Source of the DNA: Pseudoxanthomonas kaohsiungensis
GTDB taxonomy: Bacteria > Pseudomonadota > Gammaproteobacteria > Xanthomonadales > Xanthomonadaceae
Direction: 5' to 3'
Length of the DNA stretch: 64,000 bases
Assembly: GCF_010211765.1 (NCBI RefSeq)
Contig: NZ_PDWO01000001.1
Span: 480,567 to 544,566, forward strand
Notes under the pieces: generated by a model
Database searches by the model: none
Seen by the model: the letters and a program-made list of their open reading frames with translations, nothing else
What the model was told of the DNA's origin: nothing
In this document: positions 16,790-27,238 of the stretch, one piece after another
How positions within the stretch are numbered: the first letter of the stretch is position 1
Layout: each line of letters starts with the position of its first letter
Translations under genes and position numbers: made by a program

Positions 16790-17943
16790 AGTTCCCGCAG
16801 CCGCTCGATCGCCGCGTCCAGGGTCGCTTCGTTCTTGGCAAAGCACAGCCGCGCCAGCCGCTGGCCCGGCGGCGGGCTTTCGTAGAACGGCGACAGCGGA
16901 ATCGCGGCCACGCCCTTCTCCACCGTGAGCCACTTCGCGAACTCGTGGTCGGGCAGGTCGCTGACCGCCGAATAGTCGACCAGCTGGAAGTAGCCACCCG
17001 GCACGGGCAGCGGCCTGAGCCGGGTGCCGAGCAGTTGCCCGCGGAAGCGGTCGCGCTTGGCCTGGTAGAACGCGCCCAGCTGCTCATCGTGTTCGGGCTC
17101 GTCGCGGATCATCGCGGCGAACGCGTGCTGGGCCGGGGCGAAGGTGCAGAACACGTTGTACTGGTGGACCTTGCGGAACTCGGCGGTCAGCGCGGCCGGC
17201 GCGATCGCGTAGCCGATCTTCCAGCCGGTGCAATGGTAGGTCTTGCCGAAGCTGGACACCACGAACGCGCGCTCGCGCAGTTCCGGCCAGCGCAGCACCG
17301 ACTCGTGGCGGCGCCCGTCGAACACGATGTGCTCGTACACCTCGTCGGAGATGAGCAGGATACCGGTGCCGCGCAGCAGGTCGGCCAGCGCGCGCATGTC
17401 GTCGGCCGAGAACATCGCCCCGGACGGGTTGTGCGGGCTGTTGACCATCAGCAGCCGGGTCTTCGGCGTGATCGCCGAGCGCACCCGGTCCCAGTCCACC
17501 GCGAAGGTCAGCGGATCCAGCGGCACGTGCACCGCGCGCGCGCCGGCCAGGTCGATCGCCGGCTCGTAGCAGTCGTAGGCGGGGTCGAGCACGACCACTT
17601 CCTCGCCCGGGCGCACCACCGCGTGGATCGCGTTGAAGATCGCCTCGGTGGCGCCGCTGGTCACGGTGACCTCGGAGTCGGGGTCGACCTGCGCGCCATA
17701 GCAGCGCAGCGCCTTGCCGGCGATGGCCTGGCGCAGCACCGGCACCCCGGTCATCGGCGCGTACTGGTTGTGGCCGGCACGCATGGCCGCGTCCAGCTCG
17801 TCGACCAGGCGCTGCGGCACCGCGAAGTCGGGAAAGCCCTGCCCCAGGTTCACCGCGCCGTGCTCGGCGGCCAGCTGCGACATCACGGTGAAGATGGTGG
17901 TGCCCACCCTGGGCAGCTTGGTCGGCGGGATCTGCAGCGGCAT
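16786..17943 (-). CDS. ybdL: Methionine/glutamine aminotransferase (YbdL type, class I PLP)
   Basis: This 385-residue fold-type I aminotransferase has the PLP lysine in VVSSFGKTYHCTGWKIGYA, the Asn of LLMVNSPHNPSGAM and the Asp-Tyr pair in VVLDPAYDCYEP. The substrate motif NLGQGFPDF near the N-terminus is typical of the YbdL / kynurenine-glutamine transaminase K group, which transaminates methionine and glutamine. It is followed by an omega-amidase gene that would remove the keto-amide product and pull the reaction forward, as in methionine salvage. The gene diverges from the DUF3293 gene 70 bases away. Confidence 0.9.
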   Translation of the reverse strand: MPLQIPPTKLPRVGTTIFTVMSQLAAEHGAVNLGQGFPDFAVPQRLVDELDAAMRAGHNQYAPMTGVPVLRQAIAGKALRCYGAQVDPDSEVTVTSGATEAIFNAIHAVVRPGEEVVVLDPAYDCYEPAIDLAGARAVHVPLDPLTFAVDWDRVRSAITPKTRLLMVNSPHNPSGAMFSADDMRALADLLRGTGILLISDEVYEHIVFDGRRHESVLRWPELRERAFVVSSFGKTYHCTGWKIGYAIAPAALTAEFRKVHQYNVFCTFAPAQHAFAAMIRDEPEHDEQLGAFYQAKRDRFRGQLLGTRLRPLPVPGGYFQLVDYSAVSDLPDHEFAKWLTVEKGVAAIPLSPFYESPPPGQRLARLCFAKNEATLDAAIERLREL

Positions 17944-18013
17944 CGCGGTTCCGGAGTGCGTGGGAGCGGGACGGCCGAGTGTACGCAATGGCGATGGCCG
18001 GCGATGATGGTGC

Positions 18014-18511
18014 ATGGCACAGGAAGGCATCCCGCCGGTGGACACCACGACGCTGCTCGAGGCCTACCTCGCCGCGGTTTACCGCGCGCAGGTGGAGGGC
18101 GCGTCGCTGCCGCTGCGCGTCGGCGAGCCCGCCCCGGCGCTGGACGCGGCGGTGCCGGCCGCGCCCGGCGCCGTCGCAACCTGGACCCTGGTGACCGCAT
18201 GGAATCCGCAGTCGCGACCGCAGGACGCAGGCGCCAACGCGACCGCCGACGCCGCGCTGCACGCCTGGCTGCGGGCCCGGGGACTGCGGGCATGGCCTGC
18301 GGTGGGCGGCAGCGTCGACGGGCAATGGGAAGAACACGGCTGGCTGGTGGCCGGCCTGGAGGCGGCCACCGCCGACGCCCTGGCCCGCCGCCACGACCAG
18401 GCCGGCATCCTCCACTGGCCACGGGGCGCGCCCGTGCGCCTTCGCATGTACCGCGAGCGTCCGCCCGGCAACCGCACCGGCTGGGTCGACTGGGTGCAGC
18501 GGCCGCGTTGA
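18014..18511 (+). CDS. DUF3293 protein
   Basis: This 165-residue protein matches the DUF3293 pattern: an ALDAAV...[13 protein letters not shown] opening, a [13 protein letters not shown] helix, and a late [10 protein letters not shown] strand. It is cytoplasmic with no signal or membrane segment. Its function is unknown. It is divergent from ybdL and 142 bases upstream of ccmA. No relation to heme export is implied by the sequence. Confidence 0.8.
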   Translation: MAQEGIPPVDTTTLLEAYLAAVYRAQVEGASLPLRVGEPAPALDAAVPAAPGAVATWTLVTAWNPQSRPQDAGANATADAALHAWLRARGLRAWPAVGGSVDGQWEEHGWLVAGLEAATADALARRHDQAGILHWPRGAPVRLRMYRERPPGNRTGWVDWVQRPR

Positions 18512-18653
18512 GGCGGCCGCCGCGCCGTCGCACCACCGAATGCGACCCCATCGGGACGGCGCGTACGGGGAAGCAGCATCCGACAAGTGTGTCCAGCCAC
18601 TGGCGCCGGCCGGGCGCCCTGCGTCGCAGGGTGCACCGCTACAATGCGCGCCG

Positions 18654-19288
<635 letters not shown>

Positions 19289-19292
<4 letters not shown>

Positions 19293-19993
19293 GCGCGGCC
19301 CCGGCGGATTCCAGCCCCTCCCTGCTCCAGGCCGGCCGCGCCCTGCTGCTGCGCGACCTGCGCCTGGTCTGGCGCCGCCGCGGCGACGCGCTGCAGCCGG
19401 CGCTGTTCGCGCTTCTGGTGGTGGTGATGTTCGCCCTGGCGCTGGGCGGCGGCCGCCAGGTGCTGCGCGATTTCGTCGCCCCCTACGCGATCTGGGTGGC
19501 GGTGCTGCTGGCCGGCCTGCTCTCGCTGGACAGCCTGTTCCGCGGCGATGCCGAGGACGGCTCGCTGGAGCAGTGGGTACTGGCGCCGGTGCCGCTGGCC
19601 TGGCTGGTGGCGGTGCGCACCTTCGGCCACTGGCTGACCACCGCGGTGCCGCTGCTGCTGGTGGTGCCGGCGCTGGGCGAATTCCTGTACCTGCCGCATG
19701 CGCAGCTGCCGCTGCTGATGCTGACCCTGCTGCTGGGCACGCCGGTGCTGAGCCTGCTCGGCGCGGTGGTCGCGGCGCTGACCGTGGGCCTGAAGCGCTC
19801 GGGCATCCTGGTGGCGCTGCTGGCCCTGCCGCTGTACGTGCCGGTGCTGGTATTCGGGGCCGGCAGCGTGGCGGCGGCCGCGCAGGGACTGGATGCCAGT
19901 GGCTCGCTGCTGCTGATGGCGGCGATGCTGGTCGCCTCGGCGGCGCTGGCGCCGCTGGCGGCCGCGGCGGCGATCCGGATCGCGCAGGGCTGA
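19289..19993 (+). CDS. ccmB: Heme exporter membrane protein CcmB
   Basis: This 234-residue inner-membrane protein has six hydrophobic segments. The cytoplasmic-side stretch [20 protein letters not shown] is the family signature of CcmB, and the motif [21 protein letters not shown] marks a later helix pair. It is the membrane subunit partnered with CcmA. The GTG start at 19289 overlaps the ccmA stop, so the two are translationally coupled. Confidence 0.94.
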
Positions 19994-20323
19994 GGCGGCT
20001 CAGCCGGGCAAGCCCGGCTCTACGGGAAAGGCGTGCCTTCCGCCGTGTCGCCCGCACGGCAGGTAGCCGGGAGATTGCGTGCGATCAATGCGACTGCCGG
20101 CACGCCGGCGCACCATGGCTGCCACCGGACGGACGGCAGCCGGACGCTCCCGTGCGCCTGGCCCGCGCCAGCCCGCCCTGAACGGGTCGGACACTTTGAC
20201 CAGGCGTTTCGCTTGGCCCGGGGGGCGGAGTCTGGAAAAATGCCCCGGACACCAGCACGTCCAGCCTGTCCGGCCGGCCCCCGTGGCCTGCCGGCGCCAA
20301 CCGCGAGCGATGCAATACCTCCC
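19994..20323. other. Intergenic region inside the ccm cluster, with one GTAG REP
   Basis: This 330-base gap is the only sizeable break in the ccm genes. It holds a single REP unit at 20002-20023 (AGCCGGGCAAGCCCGGCTCTAC). The rest shows no open reading frame of merit. A promoter for ccmC onward may lie here, but no clear -35/-10 pair was recognised. Confidence 0.6.
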
Positions 20324-21073
20324 ATGAACCCGGTGATCCGCTGGTTCCACCTCCTCGGCTCGCCGCCGTACTTCGACCGCTTCGCCGCGCGCTGGGCGCC
20401 GTGGTGCTGGCTGGCGGCGGTGCTGGTGATGGGGGTGGGCCTGTGGCAGGCGCTGTTCGTGGTCCCGGCCGACTACCAGCAGGGCGACAGCGCGCGGATC
20501 CTGTACATCCACGTGCCGGCGGCCTGGATGAGCATGTTCGTGTTCGCGCTGATGGCGCTGTACGCGGCCATCGCCCTGGTCTGGCGGATCAAGCTGTGCG
20601 AGGTCCTGGCCATGGCCTGCGCCCCGGTCGGCGCGGCCTTCACCGTGATCACCCTGGCCACCGGTTCGATCTGGGGCAAGCCGATGTGGGGGACCTGGTG
20701 GGACTGGGACCCGCGCCTGACCACCGAGCTGATCCTGCTGTTCCTGTACCTTGGGGTGATCGGCCTTTACCACGCCGGCGACGACCGCCGCGCCTCGGCG
20801 CGCATGGCCGGCCTGCTGGCAATCGTCGGCGTCGCCCTGCTGCCGGTGATCCGCTATTCGGTGGAGTGGTGGGATTCGCTGCACCAGGGCCAGACGATCC
20901 GCGTGTTCGGCGAGTCGAGCATGGACCCGAGCATGGTCGCGCCGCTATGGTGGATGGTGGCCGGCACCAAGTTCTGGTTCGCCGGTTCGCTGCTGTCGCG
21001 CGCCCGCGCCGACAACCTGCGCCGCGAGGCGGGCAAGGACTGGGTGCGCAAGCTGGCCGAGGAGGCCGCGTGA
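20324..21073 (+). CDS. ccmC: Heme ABC transporter / heme handling protein CcmC
   Basis: This 249-residue inner-membrane protein has six helices and the periplasmic tryptophan-rich WWD heme-binding motif ([15 protein letters not shown]). Conserved histidines flank it ([12 protein letters not shown] and [10 protein letters not shown]). CcmC loads heme onto the chaperone CcmE. The start at 20324 gives the usual N-terminus. Its TGA overlaps the GTG of ccmD. Confidence 0.95.
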   Translation: MNPVIRWFHLLGSPPYFDRFAARWAPWCWLAAVLVMGVGLWQALFVVPADYQQGDSARILYIHVPAAWMSMFVFALMALYAAIALVWRIKLCEVLAMACAPVGAAFTVITLATGSIWGKPMWGTWWDWDPRLTTELILLFLYLGVIGLYHAGDDRRASARMAGLLAIVGVALLPVIRYSVEWWDSLHQGQTIRVFGESSMDPSMVAPLWWMVAGTKFWFAGSLLSRARADNLRREAGKDWVRKLAEEAA

Positions 21074-21246
21074 GCTACCTGCCCTACCTGGTCGGCGCGT
21101 ATGCGGTGTTCGCGCTGGTGTTCCTGTGGGATTTCCTGGCGCCGCGGCTGCAGCTGCGGCGCGAACTGCGCGCGGTGCGCCTGCGTGCGCGCCGCGAACG
21201 CACGCCGGCCACGCGTGCCGACCCGGCCGCGGAGCTGAAGCGATGA
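21070..21246 (+). CDS. ccmD: Heme exporter small subunit CcmD
   Basis: This 58-residue protein has one membrane helix ([18 protein letters not shown]) followed by an Arg-rich cytoplasmic tail. CcmD helps release holo-CcmE from the CcmABC complex. It starts with GTG at 21070 inside the ccmC stop and ends overlapping the ATG of ccmE. Identification rests on size, helix-plus-basic-tail layout and gene position. Confidence 0.9.
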   Translation: MSYLPYLVGAYAVFALVFLWDFLAPRLQLRRELRAVRLRARRERTPATRADPAAELKR

Positions 21247-21722
21247 ACCCGACCCGACGCCGCCGCCTGGCCTTCGTCGCCCTGCTCGTGCTCGCCTCCG
21301 GCGTTGCCACCGCGCTGGTGGCCATGGCCCTGCAACGCAACGTGGCCTACCTGTACACGCCGGCCGAGGTGCTGCGCGGCGAAGCCGGCGCCGAAGTCGC
21401 CTCAGGCCAGGCCCGCTTCCGCCTGGGTGGCATGGTGGAGAAGGATTCGTTCCAGCGCGCGCCCGGCTCGATGGATGCGCACTTCAAGGTCACCGATGGC
21501 GACGCGCAACTGCCGGTGGTCTACACCGGCATCCTCCCCGACCTGTTCCGCGAAGGACAGGCGGTGGTGGCCACCGGGCGCATGCGGGATGGCGTGTTCG
21601 TCGCCGAGAACGTGCTGGCCAAGCACGACGAGACCTACATGCCCAAGGAAGTGGCCGACAAGATGGGCAAGGCCCACCAGAAGCACGACGTGCAGGCGCC
21701 GGCGGCGGGGTCCGCGCCTTGA
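21243..21722 (+). CDS. ccmE: Periplasmic heme chaperone CcmE
   Basis: This 159-residue protein has an N-terminal anchor helix and a periplasmic beta-barrel of the OB fold. The heme-attaching histidine is in [17 protein letters not shown], and the conserved tyrosine follows four residues later. Heme is held covalently here before transfer to apocytochromes by CcmF. The ATG overlaps the ccmD stop. The C-terminal tail after VADKMG is short and charged. The usual His form is present, not the Cys variant known from some archaea and deltaproteobacteria. Confidence 0.95.
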   Translation: MNPTRRRRLAFVALLVLASGVATALVAMALQRNVAYLYTPAEVLRGEAGAEVASGQARFRLGGMVEKDSFQRAPGSMDAHFKVTDGDAQLPVVYTGILPDLFREGQAVVATGRMRDGVFVAENVLAKHDETYMPKEVADKMGKAHQKHDVQAPAAGSAP

Positions 21723-21821
21723 CCGGCGCGATGCGGGCCGGAAGCGGCCGTGGCGGTGCGCGCGCCGTCCGCCATGCGGTGACGGGCCGCGCCGATGGCC
21801 GTGGTGTCGGGGGAGGCGCGG

Positions 21822-23744
21822 ATGCTGCCTGAGCTCGGCCAGGTACTGCTGGCGCTGGCGTTGCTGGTGGCGCTGCTGCAGGCGGTGCTGCCGCTGGCTG
21901 GCGCCCATCGCGGCAACCCGGCCTGGATCGCCGTCGCCCGCCCGTCCGCCTATGCGCAGCTGCTGCTCATCGGCGGCGCCTACGCGATCCTGACCTGGGC
22001 CTTCGTGGTCCAGGATTTCTCGGTCCGCTACGTGGCGGTGAACTCCAACACGCTGCTGCCGATGGTCTACCGCTACACCGCGGTGTGGGGCTCGCACGAA
22101 GGTTCGTTGCTGCTGTGGACGCTGATCCTGGCGTGCTGGAACGGCGCGGTGGCGCTGTTCTCGCAACGCCTGCCGCAGCCGGTGGTGGCGCGCGTACTGG
22201 GCACGCTGGGCATCGTCGGCTTCGGCTTCCTGGCGTTCCTGATCTTCACCTCCAACCCGTTCGTGCGCCTGCTGCCGGCACCGCTGGAGGGTCAGGACCT
22301 CAATCCGCTGCTGCAGGACCCGGGGATGATCATCCACCCGCCGATGCAGTACATCGGCTGGGCCGGCTTCTCGGTGCCGTTCGCCTTCGCCATCGCCGCG
22401 CTGCTGGACGGACGCGTGGACGCGCGCTGGCTGCGCTGGACGCGGCCGTGTACGAACGTGGCCTGGGCGTTCCTGACCGTGGGCATCGGCCTGGGGAGCT
22501 GGTGGGCCTACTACGAGCTGGGCTGGGGCGGCTGGTGGTTCTGGGATCCGGTCGAGAACGCGGCCTTCATGCCCTGGCTGGTCGGCGCGGCACTGATCCA
22601 CTCGCAGGCGGTGACCGAGAAGCGCGGCAGCTTCGCCGGCTGGACCCTGCTGCTGGCGATCGCCGCGTTCTCGCTGTCGCTGATGGGGACCTTCCTGGTG
22701 CGTTCGGGCGTGCTGACCAGCGTGCACTCGTTCGCCGCCGACCCCTCGCGCGGCCTGTTCATCCTGGTTTTCCTCAGCCTGGTCATCGGCGGCTCGCTGC
22801 TGCTGTACGCACTGCGCGCCGGCCGGCTGCAGGCCGGCGCCGGATTCCAGCCCGCCTCGCGCGAGACCCTGTTGCTGCTCAACAACCTGCTGCTGACCTG
22901 CGCCTGCGCGATGATCCTGCTGGGCACGCTGTATCCGCTGATCGCCGATGCGCTGGGCCTGGGCAAGATCTCGGTCGGGCCGCCCTACTTCGGCATGCTG
23001 TTCCTGGTACTGATGGCGCCGCTGGTGGCACTGGTGCCGTTCGGCCCGCTGACCCGCTGGCAGCGCGACCAGCCCTCGCGGGTGCTGGCGATGCTGCTGC
23101 CCTGGCTGGGCGTCGCCGTGGGCCTGGGCGTGGCCGCGTACTTCACCGCGCCGCAGGGTCCGTGGAAGACCGCGGTGGGCGTGGCCGGCGCGGCCTGGAT
23201 CGGGCTGGGCACGCTGCGTTTCGTCTGGAGCCGGCTGGGCAATGGCGGCCGCATGACCGCCGAGATGTGGGGCATGACCCTGGCCCACCTCGGCATCGGC
23301 GTGTTCCTGGCCGGCGCGCTCCTGGTGGAGGCGCAGAACGTGCAGCGCGAAGTCGCGCTCAAGCCGGGCCAGTCGCTGCAGGTCGGTGGCTATACGTTCG
23401 TGTTCCAGGGCGTGGACCAGACCCAGGGGCCGAACTACCTGTCCGACCGCGGCCACGTGCAGGTGCTGCGCGGCGGCCGCGAACTGGAGCTGCTGCACCC
23501 GGAAAAGCGTGCCTACGCCAGCGGCGGCCAGGTGCTGACCGAAGCGGGCATCCGTCCGGGCTTCACCGGCGATGTCTTCGTGGCGCTGGGCGAATCGCTG
23601 GGCGAGGATGCCTGGGCGGTGCGGGTGCACCTGAAGCCCTTCATCCGCTGGATCTGGGCCGGCGCGCTGCTGATGGCGCTCGGCGGCCTGTTGACCGCGG
23701 CCGACCGCCGCTTCCGCCGGCTCCCCCAGGAGACCGCCACATGA
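21822..23744 (+). CDS. ccmF: Cytochrome c heme lyase subunit CcmF
   Basis: This 640-residue polytopic membrane protein has the WWD motif (ELGWGGWWFWDPVENAAFMP) and conserved histidines in WGSHEGSLLLW, MIIHPPMQYIGW and LTSVHSFAADP. CcmF transfers heme from CcmE to apocytochrome c together with CcmH and CcmI. ATG at 21822, with GGGGGAGG just upstream, is preferred over an earlier in-frame ATG at 21795 that lacks a site. A gap of 99 bases separates it from ccmE. Confidence 0.95.
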   Translation: MLPELGQVLLALALLVALLQAVLPLAGAHRGNPAWIAVARPSAYAQLLLIGGAYAILTWAFVVQDFSVRYVAVNSNTLLPMVYRYTAVWGSHEGSLLLWTLILACWNGAVALFSQRLPQPVVARVLGTLGIVGFGFLAFLIFTSNPFVRLLPAPLEGQDLNPLLQDPGMIIHPPMQYIGWAGFSVPFAFAIAALLDGRVDARWLRWTRPCTNVAWAFLTVGIGLGSWWAYYELGWGGWWFWDPVENAAFMPWLVGAALIHSQAVTEKRGSFAGWTLLLAIAAFSLSLMGTFLVRSGVLTSVHSFAADPSRGLFILVFLSLVIGGSLLLYALRAGRLQAGAGFQPASRETLLLLNNLLLTCACAMILLGTLYPLIADALGLGKISVGPPYFGMLFLVLMAPLVALVPFGPLTRWQRDQPSRVLAMLLPWLGVAVGLGVAAYFTAPQGPWKTAVGVAGAAWIGLGTLRFVWSRLGNGGRMTAEMWGMTLAHLGIGVFLAGALLVEAQNVQREVALKPGQSLQVGGYTFVFQGVDQTQGPNYLSDRGHVQVLRGGRELELLHPEKRAYASGGQVLTEAGIRPGFTGDVFVALGESLGEDAWAVRVHLKPFIRWIWAGALLMALGGLLTAADRRFRRLPQETAT

Positions 23745-23754
23745 GGACCTGCGC

Positions 23755-24345
23755 ATGAACGCACCGCACGGCGGCGACGCCCAGAAGCCCCAGGGACTGC
23801 CGGTGGTCGCCGTGGTCATCGGCGCCCTGTTCTTCATAGGCCTGCTCGGCCTGATGGCCTACGGGGTGATGCGCTCGGGCGATGCCGACCGCGACGTGCT
23901 GCCCTCGGCGCTGATCAACCGTCCCGCGCCGGATTTCGTGCTGCCGGTCCTGCATGACCCATCGGTGACGATCGCCGCCGCCGACCTGCGCGGCGCACCC
24001 TACCTGCTCAACGTGTGGGGCAGCTGGTGCGCGGCCTGCCGCGACGAGCACCCGGTGCTGACGAAGTTCGCCGAGACCCGCCGCGTGCGCGTGGTCGGCT
24101 ACAACTGGAAGGACGAACCGGCCGATGCGTTGCGCTGGCTGGAGCAGTTCGGCAACCCGTTCTTCGTCGTGCTCGCCGACCAGGAAGGCCGCTATGCGCT
24201 GGACTGGGGCGTGGCCGGCGCGCCGGAGACCTTCCTGGTCGACGGCAGCGGCATCGTCCGCTGGAAGCACACCGGGCCGCTGACCGACGAGGTCGTCGCC
24301 ACCCGGCTGCTGCCGGCGCTGGAACAGGTGGAGCGCGCGCAGTGA
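23755..24345 (+). CDS. ccmG: Thiol:disulfide interchange protein CcmG/DsbE
   Basis: This 196-residue membrane-anchored thioredoxin has an N-terminal helix at residues 17-38, then NVWGSWCAACRDEHPVL with the redox-active CAAC. The family-specific acidic surroundings (GYNWKDEP) and cis-proline loop (GAPETFLVDG) follow. It keeps the apocytochrome CxxCH cysteines and CcmH reduced in the periplasm. It starts 10 bases after ccmF, and its TGA overlaps the GTG of ccmH. Confidence 0.95.
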   Translation: MNAPHGGDAQKPQGLPVVAVVIGALFFIGLLGLMAYGVMRSGDADRDVLPSALINRPAPDFVLPVLHDPSVTIAAADLRGAPYLLNVWGSWCAACRDEHPVLTKFAETRRVRVVGYNWKDEPADALRWLEQFGNPFFVVLADQEGRYALDWGVAGAPETFLVDGSGIVRWKHTGPLTDEVVATRLLPALEQVERAQ

Positions 24346-24851
24346 CCCGACGCGTGCTCGCGCTGCCTGCGGCCGTACTCGAGGGCGTCCTGGCCGCATT
24401 CATCGTCCTGGCCTGCGCAGCGGGCATGGACGGCGCGCGGGCGCAGCCGGCCGGCGACGCCGCGCCACTGGTGTTCGACAGCACCGCCGAGGAAGCCCGC
24501 TTCCACGCACTGACCGCCGAGCTGCGCTGCGTGATGTGCCAGAACCAGTCGCTGGCCGATTCCAACGCGCAGATCGCCCAGGACATGCGCCGCGAAGTGC
24601 TGGCGCTGATGCGCCAGGGCAAGTCCGACGCGGAAGTGAAGGCATTCCTGGTCGAGCGCTACGGCCAGTTCGTGCTGTACCGCCCCCAGGTCGCCGCCAG
24701 CACCTGGCTGCTGTGGTTCGGCCCGGGCCTGGTGCTGCTCGGCGGCACGGCAATGGTGTGGTGGATCGTTCGCCGGCGCTCGGCCGCCCCCCCCGCGCAG
24801 GCGCGCGACGCGCACGGTCCGCAGCAGGGCGACGGAGACCAGGAATGGTGA
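24342..24851 (+). CDS. ccmH: Cytochrome c maturation protein CcmH
   Basis: This 169-residue protein has a signal/anchor segment (residues 10-35), the redox motif LRCVMCQNQSLADSNA, a helix QDMRREVLALMRQGKSDAEV and a C-terminal membrane helix (WLLWFGPGLVLLGGTAMVWW). It is the short CcmH form (CcmL-like); the TPR part is encoded separately by ccmI. It passes reducing power to apocytochrome c. GTG at 24342 overlaps the ccmG stop. Confidence 0.94.
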   Translation: MTRRVLALPAAVLEGVLAAFIVLACAAGMDGARAQPAGDAAPLVFDSTAEEARFHALTAELRCVMCQNQSLADSNAQIAQDMRREVLALMRQGKSDAEVKAFLVERYGQFVLYRPQVAASTWLLWFGPGLVLLGGTAMVWWIVRRRSAAPPAQARDAHGPQQGDGDQEW

Positions 24852-25909
24852 TCCCCACGACCGCGGTATTCGCCGCGCTGGCCACCGCCGTCATCCTGGG
24901 CGTGCTGGCCTGGGTCCTGTGGCCGCTGCGGCGCCAGCGCGCGCTGGCCTGGGCGGCGATCGTGCTCGTGCTGGGCGTGGGCGTGCTGGCCCTCTACCGG
25001 CTGGTCGGTACGCCGGCGGCGCTGCAGCAGTCCGCGGCCACCGCGCCCTCGCAGAGCCTGGAAGACGCCGTGCTGGAGTTGCAGGCCGAACTGGAGCGCA
25101 ACCCGAACCAGCCGGAGGGCTGGGCGCTGCTGGCCCGCTCGCAGGCCGCGCTGGGCAACCCGATCGCCGCGCGCGACGCGTATGCGCGTGCCGTGCAGCT
25201 GGCGCCGGACGAGCCCGCGCTGCTGGTCGACGCGGCCGAATCGCGCGCCCTGGCCGATCCGCAGCGCCGCTTCGACGAACAGGCGGTGGCCTGGCTGCGC
25301 CGTGCGCTGGAGCGCGACCCGAGCACCTCGCGCGCAACCTGGTTCCTGGGCGTCTCGCAGCGCCAGGCCGGCCAGAACGCGGAAGCGGCCCGGACCTGGG
25401 AGTCCCTGCTCGGTTCGGTCGACGCGGCCACCGCCGCCAGCCTGCGCGTGCAGATCGACCAGGCGCGCGCCGAAGCCGGGCTGCCGCCCTTGCCTGCCGC
25501 CGGCGACGCCGGCATCGCTGCCGCTGGCGCCGATACCGGCGGGGCCGCGGCCCCGCCGCACGGGCTGGCGGTGAAGGTCTCGCTGGACCCGGCGTTCGCC
25601 GAACGCGTGCGGCTGCGCGGCGACGCCACCGTGTTCGTGATCGCGCGCGTGCCCGGCGGCCCGCCGATGCCGGTGGCGGTGGAACGCCACGCGTTGCAGG
25701 ACCTGCCGCTGCAAGTGCTGCTGGACGATGCCGACAGCCCGATGCCGACCCAGAAGCTGTCGTCGCTGCAGGAAGTGGAGGTGCTGGCCCGGGTGTCGGC
25801 CAGCGGCAGCGCCAACCGCGGTGAAGGCGACCTGGAATCGGAACCGGTGCGCGTGACCCTGCCCGCCGCACAGCCGGTGGACCTGGTGATCGGCACCGCC
25901 CACCCGTAA
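24845..25909 (+). CDS. ccmI: Cytochrome c maturation TPR protein CcmI
   Basis: This 354-residue protein has two N-terminal membrane helices (residues 5-28 and 35-52) and a periplasmic TPR region (GWALLARSQAALGNPIAARDAYARA, then ATWFLGVSQRQAGQNAEAAR, each shown only in part). A C-terminal beta-rich domain begins near LAVKVSLDPAFAERV and resembles the NrfG/CycH C-terminal part. CcmI binds apocytochrome C-termini and presents them to CcmF-CcmH. The ATG overlaps the ccmH stop by seven bases, and the gene ends the ccm operon. Confidence 0.9.
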   Translation: MVIPTTAVFAALATAVILGVLAWVLWPLRRQRALAWAAIVLVLGVGVLALYRLVGTPAALQQSAATAPSQSLEDAVLELQAELERNPNQPEGWALLARSQAALGNPIAARDAYARAVQLAPDEPALLVDAAESRALADPQRRFDEQAVAWLRRALERDPSTSRATWFLGVSQRQAGQNAEAARTWESLLGSVDAATAASLRVQIDQARAEAGLPPLPAAGDAGIAAAGADTGGAAAPPHGLAVKVSLDPAFAERVRLRGDATVFVIARVPGGPPMPVAVERHALQDLPLQVLLDDADSPMPTQKLSSLQEVEVLARVSASGSANRGEGDLESEPVRVTLPAAQPVDLVIGTAHP

Positions 25910-25920
25910 CACGACGCATC

Positions 25921-25994
25921 GTAGAGCGGGGCTTGCCCCGCTATCTCTCCATCCCGGCTTCGTCGCCTCCAAAGCGGGGCAAGCCCCGCTCTAC
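25921..25994. repeat. GTAG REP pair after ccmI
   Basis: GTAGAGCGGGGCTTGCCCCGCT at 25921 faces an inverted copy ending CTCTAC at 25994, followed by a partial third copy (GAGCCCCGCTC). The pair begins 11 bases after the ccmI stop and may protect the 3' end of the ccm mRNA. Confidence 0.87.
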
Positions 25995-26098
25995 GAAGGC
26001 CGAGCCCCGCTCCGCATCCGCCGGCCACCGCTTGCGGGACTCACCTTCCCGCCGCTCCGCTGCGACAAGCGCGCCGATGCCGGTACACTCCGGCCCCT

Positions 26099-27238
26099 AT
26101 GTCCCCGGCTCACCCCCACGAGTTCATTCCGCCCGGCAGCCGCTTCCACGCGCTGGCTTCGCCGTTCCCGATGAAGCGAGGCGGCGTGCTGCATGGCGCT
26201 CGGATCGCCTATGAAACCTGGGGCACGCTGTCGCCGGCGCGCGACAACGCGGTGCTCATACTGACCGGGCTGTCGCCCGACGCGCACGCGGCGTCGAGCG
26301 CGGCCGACCCGACGCCCGGCTGGTGGGAGGCGATGCTCGGACCGGGCAAGCCGATCGACAGCGACCGCTGGTTCGTGGTCTGCGTCAACTCGCTGGGCAG
26401 CTGCAAGGGCTCCACCGGCCCGGCCTCGATCGACCCGGCCACCGGCCAGGCTTACCTGCTCTCGTTCCCCGAGCTGTCGATCGAGGACATCGCCGACGCG
26501 GCCGCCGAAGTGGTGCGCGGGCTGGGCATCGAGCGGCTGGCCTGCGTGATCGGCAATTCGATGGGCGGGATGACCGCGCTGTCGCTGCTGGCGCGCCACC
26601 GGCGCATCGCGCGCGCGCACATCAACATCTCCGGCAGCGCGCGCGCGCTGCCGTTTTCCATCGCCGTGCGCTCGCTGCAGCGCGAGGCCATCCGCCTGGA
26701 TCCGAACTGGAACGGCGGCGAGTACGACGACGCCACCTACCCCGAATCGGGCATGCGCATCGCACGCAAACTGGGCGTGATCACCTACCGCTCGGCGCTG
26801 GAATGGGACGGCCGCTTCGGCCGCGTGCGCCTGGACGAATCCGCCAGCGCCGAGGACGATCCGTTCGGCCTGGAATTCCAGGTGGAAAGCTACCTGGAAG
26901 GCCACGCGCGCCGGTTCGTCCGGCGGTACGACCCCAACTCCTACCTCTACCTGAGCCGCTCGATGGACTGGTTCGACCTGGCCGACCAGGCCGGGGGCGA
27001 CACCCTGGCCGCACTGGCCGCGCTGGCCGGCAACGGCGTCGAACAGGCGCTGGCGATCGGCGCCAACACCGACATCCTGTTCCCGGTCCAGCAGCAGCAG
27101 GAAGTGGCCGAAGGACTGGCCCGCGGTGGCGCGGAAGCGGAGTTCATCGGCATGGATTCGCCGCAGGGTCACGACGCGTTCCTGGTCGACTTCGAACGCT
27201 TCGGCCCGGCGGTGCGCGGGTTCCTCGACCGCCTCTGA
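26099..27238 (+). CDS. metX: MetX-family O-acyltransferase, probable serine O-succinyltransferase
   Basis: This 379-residue alpha/beta-hydrolase acyltransferase has nucleophile Ser in VIGNSMGGMTALSLL, Asp in GANTDILFPVQQQQ and His in DSPQGHDAFLVDF. The oxyanion segment reads NSLGSCKGSTGPASID, whereas classical homoserine acetyltransferases read close to NVLGGCQGTTGP. Xanthomonad members of this family have been shown to be L-serine O-succinyltransferases feeding cysteine synthesis. That activity is the better guess here, but residue-level proof is lacking. A cysteine-dioxygenase-like gene follows by 75 bases, which fits a sulfur-amino-acid context. Confidence 0.88.
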   Translation: MSPAHPHEFIPPGSRFHALASPFPMKRGGVLHGARIAYETWGTLSPARDNAVLILTGLSPDAHAASSAADPTPGWWEAMLGPGKPIDSDRWFVVCVNSLGSCKGSTGPASIDPATGQAYLLSFPELSIEDIADAAAEVVRGLGIERLACVIGNSMGGMTALSLLARHRRIARAHINISGSARALPFSIAVRSLQREAIRLDPNWNGGEYDDATYPESGMRIARKLGVITYRSALEWDGRFGRVRLDESASAEDDPFGLEFQVESYLEGHARRFVRRYDPNSYLYLSRSMDWFDLADQAGGDTLAALAALAGNGVEQALAIGANTDILFPVQQQQEVAEGLARGGAEAEFIGMDSPQGHDAFLVDFERFGPAVRGFLDRL

